A stretch of DNA of 44,530 bases from CAZFQG01 sp964520785 (GTDB lineage: Bacteria > Planctomycetota > Planctomycetia > Pirellulales > Thermoguttaceae): assembly GCA_964520785.1 (NCBI GenBank), contig CAZFQG010000025.1, positions 1-44,530 of the forward strand. Reading direction: 5' to 3'. The notes beneath the pieces were generated by a model. The model saw nothing but the letters and a program-made list of their open reading frames with translations, ran no database searches and was not told the DNA's origin. Each line of letters opens with the position of its first letter. Positions within the stretch are counted from its first letter, which is position 1. The translations under genes and the position numbers were made by a program. Shown here in pieces: positions 33,377 to 40,969 of the stretch.

Positions 33377-33405
33377 TTGTTTTCGGATTGAATGTTCCTT
33401 ATTAT
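33377..33405 (+). promoter_or_regulatory. Sigma-70 promoter of the sigma-54 activator gene
   Basis: TTGTTT at 33377-33382, a 17-base spacer and TATTAT at 33400-33405, in an AT-rich stretch about 57 bases before the ATG at 33463. Confidence 0.5.
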
Positions 33406-33462
33406 TTGTTTTCGGAATTGTAATGCAGATTTCTATCGGCCTCGAAAAGGTTTGGTCCGGCG

Positions 33463-34887
33463 ATGTTGGTTCGTTTGGCGTTGGGAATCGACGGAAAACC
33501 GCTACGGAGCAGTCTGAAGCGATATCTTGAAAAAGAGGACGTCCTTCTGGAGTCTTACGAGCCGAAGGAGGGGCCATGGCAGAAGATTGTCCGCAGCGGC
33601 GCCGATATCATCGTAATCAGCCAGGCGCTGATGCCGCGCCCCATCGAGAACAGCATCGCGATGCTCAATGAGCTGCCGGAGGATCCCACGACGGTCGTCC
33701 TCTCGGACGAACGCGATTCGGACGGCCAGACCAGTCTTATCGCAGCCGGCGCCGACCAGGTTCTCTTCGAAGGCGCCGCTCCCAAGAATTTGGCGGAAGC
33801 CATTCTCGCCGTGGTCGAATCGCGTCACCAATACGTCGAGAAGACCCGACTGCTCGAACGGGGAGAACCTACCCCCTCCTTGAGTGACTTCACCTCCAAG
33901 AACGAGGCGATGTACCTCTTCATGAAGGAGGTCGGTCAGATTGCCCGGAGTAATGCCCCCCTCCTGCTGCTGGGGGAAACCGGCGTCGGGAAGGAGCACC
34001 TCGCCCGGGCGATTCATGCCGATAGTCCGCGTGCCAGGGGGCCGTTCGTCACGGTCAATATGCCGGCGATCCCGGAGGCGTTGATGGAGAGCGAACTATT
34101 CGGGCACGTCCAGGGAGCCTATACCGGGGCCAGTCGTTCACACCGGGGCGCGTTCGAGCAGGCCCACCATGGAACGATCTTCCTGGACGAGATTGGCGAC
34201 ATGCCGCTGCACCTGCAGACGCGGCTGTTGCGGACGCTTCAGGATTACGAAGTAAAACCGCTCGGGAGCGAGACCTCGGTCTGGGTCGATGTCCGGGTGG
34301 TGGCCGCGACGAACCGCGACTTGCAGGAGGAGGTCCGGCTCGGCAATTTCCGCAAGGACCTGTATTACCGTCTCAGCGTCGTTCCCTTGACGATTCCTCC
34401 CCTGCGGGAGCGCCGCGAGGATATTCCGCTGATCGTCAACCGTTTCTGTGAATCGCGGCGCCTGCGCGACGGGAGTGAAATCGCGATTTCCGCCGCGGCG
34501 ATGGATGCCCTGGCTCGGTATGATTGGCCGGGGAACGTCCGCGAACTCTTCAATGTCCTCGAAAGGGCGATCATCCTCTCCGGAGATCGCGAGGAAATCA
34601 CGCTGGCCGATCTTCCGGAGGTGTTCTCGCGGCGCCGGTCGACGGTCGCCGAGTTGATGTCCAATCACACCAGTCCGGTAAGCTGGGATCAACGCCCACT
34701 GCAAGACGTCCTCAACGAAATGCAGGAACTCGTCGAACGGCGGTACATCGAGGCGCTGCTCCGCAAGACCAACGGCCGCATCGGCCGCGCCGCCGAAATC
34801 GCCAAGATCAACGTCCGTAGTCTCTACAACAAGATGAAACGCTACGGGATATCGAAAGAAGCATTCAAGCGAAACCGATCGGACTGA
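33463..34887 (+). CDS. Sigma-54-dependent enhancer-binding activator with atypical receiver domain
   Basis: A 474-residue NtrC-like regulator. Residues 1-120 have a receiver-like fold, but where the phospho-acceptor Asp belongs the sequence reads IIVISQALMP (Ser53/Gln54), so it is probably not controlled by a histidine kinase. The AAA+ domain has Walker A GETGVGKE (171-178), GAYTGA (218-223; the canonical GAFTGA sigma-54 contact loop with Phe to Tyr), Walker B IFLDEIGD (239-246) and the arginine-finger region FRKDLYYRLSVVPL. A Fis-type helix-turn-helix is at about 425-465 (GRIGRAAEIAKINVRSLYNKMKRYGI). It should bind upstream dyads and drive sigma-54 promoters by ATP hydrolysis. The divergent operon with a sigma-54 promoter is the obvious target. 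Confidence 0.9.
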   Translation: MLVRLALGIDGKPLRSSLKRYLEKEDVLLESYEPKEGPWQKIVRSGADIIVISQALMPRPIENSIAMLNELPEDPTTVVLSDERDSDGQTSLIAAGADQVLFEGAAPKNLAEAILAVVESRHQYVEKTRLLERGEPTPSLSDFTSKNEAMYLFMKEVGQIARSNAPLLLLGETGVGKEHLARAIHADSPRARGPFVTVNMPAIPEALMESELFGHVQGAYTGASRSHRGAFEQAHHGTIFLDEIGDMPLHLQTRLLRTLQDYEVKPLGSETSVWVDVRVVAATNRDLQEEVRLGNFRKDLYYRLSVVPLTIPPLRERREDIPLIVNRFCESRRLRDGSEIAISAAAMDALARYDWPGNVRELFNVLERAIILSGDREEITLADLPEVFSRRRSTVAELMSNHTSPVSWDQRPLQDVLNEMQELVERRYIEALLRKTNGRIGRAAEIAKINVRSLYNKMKRYGISKEAFKRNRSD

Positions 34888-35018
34888 TCAATTGTATCTC
34901 GAGGGGCGTCGTTGGTCAATCCGGACGTCGGTTTCTCTCCCAACTTCCGGGGTACTGGAACATCAGGAATCCGTCCGCTTCCGCCTCGCGGAGATACTGG
35001 TTATTTGTTTTCTAGAGT
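34888..35018. other. Spacer after the activator gene
   Basis: 131 bases with no recognised gene. It may hold further decayed parts of the glycerophosphodiesterase relic that starts at 35019, but no family motif is readable. Confidence 0.3.
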
Positions 35019-35246
35019 GCTGACGGCAAGCTCGTCGTCATCCACGATGCGACGACAGCGCGAACGACGGAAGAAAACCTGGTCGTCGCGGCCACGCCTT
35101 CTAAGAGACTTCGCGAGTTGGACTCGGCGTATCGTTTTCGTGAGGCCCACCGTCTCTCGGTCCAGGAGTGTCCCAGGCTCGTGATGCCATTACTGGAGGA
35201 AGCTATTGCACGGAATCCTTGCGTTGGGACGGTTCTTGGTGTATGA
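35019..35246 (+). pseudogene. Glycerophosphodiester phosphodiesterase (GDPD) relic
   Basis: About 75 codons open in one frame resemble an internal piece of a GDPD. ADGKLVVIHDATTARTTEENL matches the family's DGKLVVxHDxTxxRTT block, which contains a catalytic His. LRELDSAY and PLLEEAIA follow, where intact enzymes have LRxLDAG and PxLEExL. The N-terminal HRG motif and the second half of the barrel are missing, the frame is closed by TAG at 35013-35015, and no start or Shine-Dalgarno is present. This is a decayed fragment. It lies directly before a strong intrinsic terminator. Confidence 0.6.
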
Positions 35247-35293
35247 TGGAAATCACTTGACCCGCCGAGTGCGTTGAAGGAAACACTAGTTCC

Positions 35294-35349
35294 GGCGACG
35301 GCTTCCGCCAGTACTGCCAGCGGGGGCCGTCGCCTTTTTCGACGAGATT
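35294..35349 (+). terminator. Intrinsic terminator
   Basis: A perfect 9-bp stem (GGCGACGGC at 35294-35302 with GCCGTCGCC at 35336-35344), followed immediately by TTTTT (35345-35349). The loop is long (33 bases) and may fold internally. It ends transcription from the activator gene and the GDPD relic. Confidence 0.7.
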
Positions 35350-35441
35350 CCATTATCCGAATCTGCCGGTGTCCGCCTCGACCCGGCTCACCACTCGGAT
35401 TCCTTGTCACCACCTCTGGAAACTGAAGATCACCTGAACAA

Positions 35442-36449
35442 ATGGATAGTGCCCTCCGAGCATCCCCCGCCGGCAAGTGGAATTGCCGCGTGGTTCTGGT
35501 TATTGGCATATCCGTCTTTAACGCCGGCGTGAAGGGTGCCGACCGCCGTTTACCCGAAGTCTACGCCGCCGTCAAGGCGGCGGCGCTCGAGGTCCTCGTC
35601 GAGGACCATCTGGACGGGAGCGGGTGGTTCGCCAGCGACGACGGACTGGCATTCACGGCCGCGCACGTAATCGGTTCGCCGGGACGCCGCGTGGAAATCC
35701 GCTCTCCTGCGGTCGGCCGGCGCGCGGCCGAGGTGCTGGCCGTCGACTTGGGCCACGACCTGGCGCTTCTGCGGGTAGAGAAGCGCGAAGAGGCATATCC
35801 GTGCCTTCCTTTGGCGAATTCCGCGCCAAACGTGGGTGATACGGTGTATGTTTTCGGAGCGCCCATCTTCCGGCACGCCGTCATGCAGCCCGGCATGGTC
35901 GCCAAGGATGAAACGGACTTCAACTACTACACGAAGGCCTATATCGAAACGCTTCACGTGGCGGCCGACGTCCAGGGAGGCGTTTCCGGAGGGCCCTGGT
36001 TCAATTCGCAGGGGGAAGTCGTCGGCCTGCAATCGGGAACGATGTCGACCAATGGCGTCTCGGCCGGTCTGGCTTTCATGATTCCGCTTGAGGCCCTGAA
36101 GTCCCTCTTGAAAACCAAAAAAAACGCGGCCACGCCGTCGTTGGGAATGGCGCTGGAGGAAATCTGGCAGCAGGACGACGCCACGCGGAAACGGTTTCCG
36201 CAGAAAACCGAGGCGCTGTTGGTCAAAATCCTCCAGGACGACCGTCCCGCAGCCCGGGCGGGACTCAAACAGTTCGACGCCATCACCGCCGTTGACGGGC
36301 AACCGGTTTCCGTCACGGAAGAATTCCTCCGTTACGTTCGGAAGAAAAAGCCGGGCGAGGCGATCAAGCTGGCGATCCTCGCCCCCGACGGCGCCGGAAG
36401 CCGCGAGGTCGTGTTGACGCTTGGTTGTCTCGAGGTCGCCTGGCCGTAG
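35442..36449 (+). CDS. Exported trypsin-like serine protease with PDZ domain (HtrA/DegP-like)
   Basis: A 335-residue protein. A basic N-terminus with a hydrophobic stretch at about 16-30 (CRVVLVIGISVFNAGV) looks like a signal peptide or anchor. The S1C protease domain has the triad His75 (FTAAHVI), Asp106 (LGHDLALLRV) and Ser182 (GGVSGGPWF). A PDZ domain is at about 225-330, with the ligand-groove region (RAGLKQFDAITAVDGQPV) clear. It has one PDZ rather than two, so it resembles DegS or short HtrA proteins more than DegP. It should act in the periplasm or at the membrane in protein quality control or regulated cleavage. The ATG at 35442 has only a weak Shine-Dalgarno. Confidence 0.85.
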   Translation: MDSALRASPAGKWNCRVVLVIGISVFNAGVKGADRRLPEVYAAVKAAALEVLVEDHLDGSGWFASDDGLAFTAAHVIGSPGRRVEIRSPAVGRRAAEVLAVDLGHDLALLRVEKREEAYPCLPLANSAPNVGDTVYVFGAPIFRHAVMQPGMVAKDETDFNYYTKAYIETLHVAADVQGGVSGGPWFNSQGEVVGLQSGTMSTNGVSAGLAFMIPLEALKSLLKTKKNAATPSLGMALEEIWQQDDATRKRFPQKTEALLVKILQDDRPAARAGLKQFDAITAVDGQPVSVTEEFLRYVRKKKPGEAIKLAILAPDGAGSREVVLTLGCLEVAWP

Positions 36450-36741
36450 CCGTATTCTCGGGCCACCGGAGGTAGAACTGCACGCGAAACGCCGGAAGCG
36501 TCGCGCACGACGGCCCCATCTTCCGACGGACGTGGCACGGTTCAAGTCGAGTCACGGTGAAGCGAACGAACGAGCAAAAGAGTAGTCTTGAAAGCGTGCT
36601 TGCCTTTGTCGGTTACACCGGTTATAAAGATCCCGGTGGGCTTCGGCCTTCGTAACCAAAGGGAAATCGCGAACGAAACTCGCCGGGGGGGGATTCCCCC
36701 GGCGATCGCCCCTCTCTCCGACGGATTCTCCACCAAGGTTA
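36450..36741. other. Convergent intergenic region
   Basis: 292 bases between the protease gene and the convergent Gfo/Idh/MocA gene. No gene is seen. It contains the hairpin at 36681-36704. Confidence 0.4.
36681..36704. terminator. GC-rich hairpin, possible bidirectional terminator
   Basis: CGCCGGGGG (36681-36689) pairs perfectly with CCCCCGGCG (36696-36704) across a 6-base loop. No U-tract follows in either direction, so termination is suggested by its position between convergent genes more than by sequence. Confidence 0.4.
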
Positions 36742-38025
36742 CTACGAAATACTTGGGAGTTCGTAGCCTTTCCGCCGAGGGCGGTCGTTCCAGGCGTTGG
36801 CTTCGTCGTCGTTTACGAACCGCTCGGTTTTCGGATCGAACGCGAGTTTACGGCCTATCCAGCGCGTGATATTCGCCAGGTGGCAGAAGGCGATCGAGCG
36901 GTGGCCGATTTCCACGTCGGCGACGGGCCGCTCGCGGGTCTTGATGCAGTCGAGCCAGTTCTGCAGGTGCCACCGGGCCTGCCACAGGGCGGCATCGTCC
37001 GACCACTTGGCTTCCTCGCCGGCCACGTCGACCTCCTTAAGGAGCTGATCCCGAATCTCGACCGGGTTCGACATGAACTTATTGCGGTTGATTTCCAGCT
37101 TGCCCTTCTCGCCGACGAAGACCGCGCCCCCCATGGGACCCTTGCCCATTTCGATCTCGAAGCGGACTAGCGTTCCGTCGGCGTACCGGGCATTGACCTG
37201 CCCATTCGGACCTTCGGTGACCGGCTCGAACTCGACCGGCAGCGTGTCGTCCTTCCCCAGGGCCCACTGAATCTGATCGACGCCGTGCGCGCCCCAGTTG
37301 GTCATTTCGCCGCCGCCGTAGTTGCGGCCGGCCGTCGCCCCAGGACCGAAGGGCCGCCACTCGCTCTGATTGAGGTGTAAATCCCAATTCAATCCGGAGG
37401 GAATCGGTTCCTCTTGGTAACTATCGGCCGGCGGCGTGGGACCGGCGCCGGTGTAGTTCATGGTGGAAACGTATTTCAACTTGCCCAGCCCGCCGCCTCG
37501 GACGAACTCGCACGCGATCCGATTCATGGCCATCGACCGCTGCTGGCTTCCGACCTGGAAGACGCGGTTGTACTTCCGCACCGCGTTGATCAGGGTCCTT
37601 CCCTCCTGGATGCATAGCGTGAGCGGCTTCTCCGCGTATACGTCCTTCCCCGCCTCGACCGCGTGCATGCATGGCAGGACCCTCTGGAACTCCTGCGCCG
37701 TGATGATGACGGCATCGATATCCTTTCGGGCAATCAGCGGATAATGGCTGCCATAGACGGCCCAGTCGGCTCCGCGCTGCTTGCGATACTCCAGGGCTTG
37801 AGGCAGATTGCAGTCGGCCAGGGCCACCAACTGCCCCGCCGGAGGCAGTTGTTCCATCAGCAACCGCGCCCTGAATCCGGCACTGACGCACCCGACAATG
37901 ACGCGGTCGTTGGCGCCGGGTCGGTCCCCCTGGGCCAAAACGCCGCGGGGAATGAGGGTGGGAAGCGTAATCGCGGCCGAGCCGAGTGCCAGAAAGCGAC
38001 GGCGGTCTATCCGGTGGGTATGCAT
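36742..38025 (-). CDS. Gfo/Idh/MocA-family oxidoreductase with twin-arginine leader (1)
   Basis: A 427-residue NAD(P)-dependent oxidoreductase-like protein. The twin-arginine signal is RIDRRRFLALGSAAITLPTL. An N-terminal Rossmann part follows (VIVGCVSAGFRARLLMEQL, where the usual GxGxxG is altered to GCVSAG), then YAEKPLTL containing the conserved EKP and the C-terminal Gfo/Idh/MocA fold (GGGEMTNWGAHGVDQIQWALG). Exported members are abundant in planctomycetes and are mostly uncharacterised, with sugar or polyol substrates expected. The ATG at 38025 has GAAGGAA about 9 bases upstream. It is transcribed away from the second Gfo/Idh/MocA gene at 38961. The two are only distantly related, so this is not a recent duplication. 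Confidence 0.9.
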   Translation of the reverse strand: MHTHRIDRRRFLALGSAAITLPTLIPRGVLAQGDRPGANDRVIVGCVSAGFRARLLMEQLPPAGQLVALADCNLPQALEYRKQRGADWAVYGSHYPLIARKDIDAVIITAQEFQRVLPCMHAVEAGKDVYAEKPLTLCIQEGRTLINAVRKYNRVFQVGSQQRSMAMNRIACEFVRGGGLGKLKYVSTMNYTGAGPTPPADSYQEEPIPSGLNWDLHLNQSEWRPFGPGATAGRNYGGGEMTNWGAHGVDQIQWALGKDDTLPVEFEPVTEGPNGQVNARYADGTLVRFEIEMGKGPMGGAVFVGEKGKLEINRNKFMSNPVEIRDQLLKEVDVAGEEAKWSDDAALWQARWHLQNWLDCIKTRERPVADVEIGHRSIAFCHLANITRWIGRKLAFDPKTERFVNDDEANAWNDRPRRKGYELPSIS

Positions 38026-38443
38026 ATTGCGGGTTCCTTCGAAAAACGGTGGAGGAGGGCCTTTCTATCACCGTCAGTATGGCTCTCCAGATTGGAGTTC
38101 GCAATCCCCGTTCGCCACGATGGGCAGACTGCCCGACCACGCGGCAAGGAGCGACGCACCGCGCTTGCGCGGCCCTTCTCTGAAAAAAACGGCGAAAAGC
38201 GGCAAGCGGCGGAACGAGCCGGACGGTTAATACGGACGGCGTCTTTCCTGCGTGCCGATTCCGACGCGAGGTGTTTTGTACACAAAAAGCAAGTTATTTC
38301 TGGCGCATACCCCGCTATTCTGGGGAAATTCTTGAGATTCCCTGCGAGTTTTTGCGTTTCGTGGCCTATAGCTTTACGAGGTTTGGCGGAAACAACCCTT
38401 GGGGGATTTCGCTAAGATATCGAATCTTCATGAGAATTGCCGG
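38026..38443. other. Divergent intergenic region upstream of the first Gfo/Idh/MocA gene
   Basis: No gene is seen. It contains a short dyad TTTTGT-AC-ACAAAA at 38274-38287 inside an AT-rich block, a possible operator about 250 bases upstream of the minus-strand gene. A promoter for that gene should lie between, but none stands out. Confidence 0.35.
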
Positions 38444-38463
38444 TGCCCCCGAAGGGGGCATTT
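38444..38463 (+). terminator. Short GC hairpin with three Us
   Basis: TGCCCCC, loop GAA, GGGGGCA (38444-38460), followed by TTT. It overlaps the -35 of the next promoter by two bases. It is weak as a terminator because GGG follows. Confidence 0.3.
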
Positions 38464-38490
38464 GGGAAAACTGGGACGTTTTTCTATACT
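38462..38490 (+). promoter_or_regulatory. Sigma-70 promoter of a candidate small RNA
   Basis: TTGGGA at 38462-38467, a 17-base spacer and TATACT at 38485-38490. No start codon with a Shine-Dalgarno follows before the strong terminator about 110 bases downstream. Confidence 0.55.
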
Positions 38491-38496
38491 GTTGCT

Positions 38497-38610
38497 GGTA
38501 CTCGACGTCCTGGTCTTTGCCGCAGGCCACTGACCGCACTATTCGGCCGACCGGCTTCTCTGGAGATGCTGTAAGAAACCCGCGCCCATGGGCGCGGGTT
38601 TCTTCGTTTG
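38497..38610 (+). ncRNA. Candidate small RNA or attenuated leader, about 110 nt
   Basis: The segment is bounded by a good sigma-70 promoter (38462-38490) and a perfect-stem terminator (38573-38604, then U-rich TTTCTTCGTTT). It contains no plausible open frame and several complementary GGCC/CCGG blocks that could pair. I do not recognise it as tmRNA, 6S, SRP or RNase P RNA. It could be a free-standing small RNA, or a prematurely ended leader of the Gfo/Idh/MocA gene 350 bases downstream, which also has its own nearer promoter. Confidence 0.4.
38573..38604. terminator. Perfect 32-bp palindrome, bidirectional terminator
   Basis: The 16-base arm AAGAAACCCGCGCCCA is exactly self-complementary with the following 16 bases. 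As RNA it forms a GC-rich stem flanked by an A-rich start and U-rich end on either strand, the hallmark of a bidirectional intrinsic terminator. Confidence 0.75.
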
Positions 38611-38839
38611 GGGTATTACCGCTTGCGCCGAGAGGAGCATGTGGAAAGCCGATTGATCGGTCTTGGCAATCGGGCCATTGGGAGGGTGCGGTCCGGGCCG
38701 TCGAACGGATCGATGCCGGGAGATGGGAGGCATTCATCTCGGTTGGCGTCGCTCGAAGTACTCCAGCTTCTCTGTCCCAGATAGCCGCCGTGCCCTGACA
38801 AATTATCCCCCTTATTGGGTGGTTTGCAGTGGGTGGTTA
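38611..38839. other. Spacer between small RNA candidate and second promoter
   Basis: About 230 bases with no gene, promoter or repeat that I can support. Confidence 0.3.
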
Positions 38840-38868
38840 TTGACTAGACAGGGAACTTTGCTTAATGT
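38840..38868 (+). promoter_or_regulatory. Sigma-70 promoter of the second Gfo/Idh/MocA gene
   Basis: TTGACT at 38840-38845, a 17-base spacer and TAATGT at 38863-38868, giving a leader of about 85 bases before the ATG at 38961. Confidence 0.6.
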
Positions 38869-38960
38869 GCATTATATACCCTTTGGCATACCAATACCGC
38901 CGGGAAACGAACCGTTGGATCAATCCGTCCTATCTATCCCCTTGCAAGGAGAGACTTTCC

Positions 38961-40334
38961 ATGAGCCAAAACACTATCGGTGGCCCGTCGCGCCGAGATT
39001 TTCTTAAGCGTAGCGGTTGCGTCGTCGCGGCGTCGACTCTGGTCGGCGCGGCGGTTCCTCGCGTTCACGCGGCCGAAGACAACACGATCAACGTCGCGTT
39101 AATCGGCTGCGGCGGCCGCGGCACGGGAGCGGCCATGAATGCGCTGAACGTTCCGAGAGGTCCGGTCAAACTCGTGGCTATGTCGGACGCCTTCAAGGAT
39201 CGTATCGATTCCAGTTACAATGCCCTGCAGCAGCAGATGGGGGACAAGGTCGACGTTCCGGACGATCGCAAGTTCGTCGGTCTCGACTCGTACAAGGGAG
39301 CGATGGACTGCCTGAAGCCGGGCGACGTGGCGATTTTCGCCACTCCGTTGGCCTTTCGCTGGGTCCATTTCGATTATGCGGTGAAGAAGGGCCTGAATTC
39401 GTTCATGGAGAAGCCGCTGACGGCCGACGGTCCGACTTCGCGGCGAATGTTGGAAATCGCCGACGAGGCGACGGCTAAGAATCTCAAAGTCGGCGTGGGG
39501 TTGATGTCCCGTCACGCTCGGCATCTTGAAGAAGCGGCGAAACGCATCCACGATGGCGAGCTTGGAGACCTGATTCTGCTGCGGGGTTACCGCATGCACG
39601 GACCGATCGTCGGTTATTACCCCGCCAAGCCGGCCGACATGACCGAAATGGAGTTTCAGCTCCGCAAGTTCCACGCCTTCCTCTGGGCCAGCGGCGGTAC
39701 CTACAGCGATTTCTATATCCACATTATCGACCATTGCTGTTGGATGAAGGACGCGTGGCCGGTCAAGGCCATGGGCCTGGGTGGCCGCCACTATCGGGGC
39801 GATTGCGTCGACCAGAATTTCGACGTCTATGCGGTCGAGTACCAGTTCGCCGACGGCGCGAAGTTCATCATGGACGGCAGGTCGATTCTGGGTTGCGAAA
39901 ACATCTACAACAGCGCCGCGCAGGGAACCAAGGGGAACGCGATTCTCTCCAGGTCGGGAGATTGCGGCGGACCGTCCGCCTTCTACACGGGACAAAACCC
40001 CGACAGGGCCAATCAGATTTGGCGCTCGAGGGATATCCCGGGCCAAGAGAATCCCTATCAGAACGAATGGAACGACCTGGTGGATGCCATTCGCGACGAC
40101 AAGCCCTTCAATGAGGCACACAGCGGCGTGAAGGCCAGTCTCGTTGGTTCGATGGGACGCATGGCGGCGCACATCGGCCGTTCGGTTACTTTCGACGAAA
40201 TGCTCGGCAGCGACCACGAGTACGCCCCGGACCTTGATAAACTCACCCTCGACGGTCCCGCTCCGCTTGCCGCCGACGCCGATGGGAGGTACCCCGTTCC
40301 GCAGCCGGGCATCGTTACCGATCGCGAGTATTGA
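38961..40334 (+). CDS. Gfo/Idh/MocA-family oxidoreductase with twin-arginine leader (2)
   Basis: A 457-residue exported oxidoreductase-like protein. The twin-arginine signal is PSRRDFLKRSGCVVAASTLVGAA, with a likely cleavage after VHA. The Rossmann motif is VALIGCGGRGTGAAMNAL, the conserved lysine lies in FMEKPLTADG, and the C-terminal domain has GGTYSDFYIHIIDHCCWMKDAWP. The late block FDEMLGSDHEYAPDLDKLT is typical of planctomycete paralogues of this family. Cofactor use is expected but the substrate is unknown. The ATG at 38961 has AAGGAGA nine bases upstream. The longer frame from 38865 lacks support. It has its own promoter (38840-38868) and a terminator after it (40467-40503). Confidence 0.9.
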   Translation: MSQNTIGGPSRRDFLKRSGCVVAASTLVGAAVPRVHAAEDNTINVALIGCGGRGTGAAMNALNVPRGPVKLVAMSDAFKDRIDSSYNALQQQMGDKVDVPDDRKFVGLDSYKGAMDCLKPGDVAIFATPLAFRWVHFDYAVKKGLNSFMEKPLTADGPTSRRMLEIADEATAKNLKVGVGLMSRHARHLEEAAKRIHDGELGDLILLRGYRMHGPIVGYYPAKPADMTEMEFQLRKFHAFLWASGGTYSDFYIHIIDHCCWMKDAWPVKAMGLGGRHYRGDCVDQNFDVYAVEYQFADGAKFIMDGRSILGCENIYNSAAQGTKGNAILSRSGDCGGPSAFYTGQNPDRANQIWRSRDIPGQENPYQNEWNDLVDAIRDDKPFNEAHSGVKASLVGSMGRMAAHIGRSVTFDEMLGSDHEYAPDLDKLTLDGPAPLAADADGRYPVPQPGIVTDREY

Positions 40335-40352
40335 TCCTTCCGGAGAGAACGG

Positions 40353-40377
40353 GCGACCTTCGTCGGCCGCAGGTCGC
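40353..40377 (+). terminator. Hairpin just after the second Gfo/Idh/MocA gene
   Basis: GCGACCT and AGGTCGC form a perfect 7-bp stem with an 11-base loop, 19 bases after the stop. No U-tract follows. It may be an mRNA 3'-end structure acting with the terminator at 40467-40503. Confidence 0.35.
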
Positions 40378-40466
40378 GATTGCGCGACGACGAAACATCG
40401 AAGACGAAAACAGAGGCCGGGCGCGTTTCCGCCGCGTCCGGCTTCCTGTGTCCTTTTGCCAATCAT

Positions 40467-40503
40467 GAAGAACCGCCCCGGCGAAATGCCGGCGGTCTTC
40501 TTC
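40467..40503. terminator. Bidirectional intrinsic terminator between convergent genes
   Basis: GAAGAACCGCC pairs with GGCGGTCTTCTTC (one bulge), enclosing an inner CCGGC/GCCGG stem with loop GAAAT. The A-rich left and U-rich right flanks suit termination from both sides, of the plus-strand oxidoreductase and the minus-strand lipoprotein. Confidence 0.65.
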
Positions 40504-40555
40504 CCACGCCCAATCGGATGAATGACGTTTTTCGTTCTTCAGCGGCTCGGCCGTC

Positions 40556-40969
40556 CTACCAGCTCGACAGTTCCAGCGGAATCTCGTTATTGCCGCGCCG
40601 TATGGTGGCGCTCAAGCCGGATGTCTCGTGACTGGCGTACTTCCGGGGCGTAAGCCACTCGGTCCGGGCACCACCCGGAGCAACCGTGCCGTCGGCGCGG
40701 ATGCCATGCTCGATCGTCTTGCAAACTACGACCCGATATTCCCCAACGAGCGTGCCGGATTGATTCATGCACGTCAGCGTATAGCGGCCTTCGGCGTCGG
40801 TCGTGCCACTCGCGACCGGACCATCTCCAACCGCCACGAAACCGACCGCCGCCCCCTCGATTGGTTTGCCGTCAAGCGTGACGACGCCGGAAACCCGGCC
40901 CATGGGAGAACCACCCCAGCCGCATCCGGCAACGAAAAGACCAACGGATATCAACATGAAACGAGTCAT
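40556..40969 (-). CDS. Small lipoprotein with carboxypeptidase-regulatory-like domain
   Basis: A 137-residue protein. The N-terminus MTRFMLISVGLFVAGC has a lipobox with the lipidated Cys at residue 16. A single Ig-like transthyretin-type domain follows, with GRVSGVVTLDGKPIEGAAVGF, TTDAEGRYTL and YRVVV. Proteins of this size and plan are very common in planctomycetes, usually as outer-surface lipoproteins of unknown role. The ATG at 40969 is chosen because GGAGG lies 5 bases upstream. A TTG at 40981 opens the frame but is less likely. Its 3' end faces the terminator at 40467-40503. Confidence 0.8.
   Translation of the reverse strand: MTRFMLISVGLFVAGCGWGGSPMGRVSGVVTLDGKPIEGAAVGFVAVGDGPVASGTTDAEGRYTLTCMNQSGTLVGEYRVVVCKTIEHGIRADGTVAPGGARTEWLTPRKYASHETSGLSATIRRGNNEIPLELSSW

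Larger units (their letters stand above)
32896..33462. promoter_or_regulatory. Divergent control region between the operon and its putative activator
   Basis: 567 bases without a recognised gene; long open frames here lack family similarity. From left to right it holds the leader of the small ORF (about 58 bases), the sigma-54 promoter (32963-32980), a dyad (33001-33018), a perfect palindrome (33071-33086), then an AT-rich sigma-70 promoter (33377-33405) reading into the activator gene. Confidence 0.65.

Noticed and set aside
35211..35235. Second sigma-54-like match (TTGCAC followed by TTGCG)
   Set aside because: Lacks the -24 GG and the spacing is wrong by two bases.
35012..35509. 165-codon minus-strand frame
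   Set aside because: It crosses the GDPD relic, the terminator and the protease start; no domain similarity.
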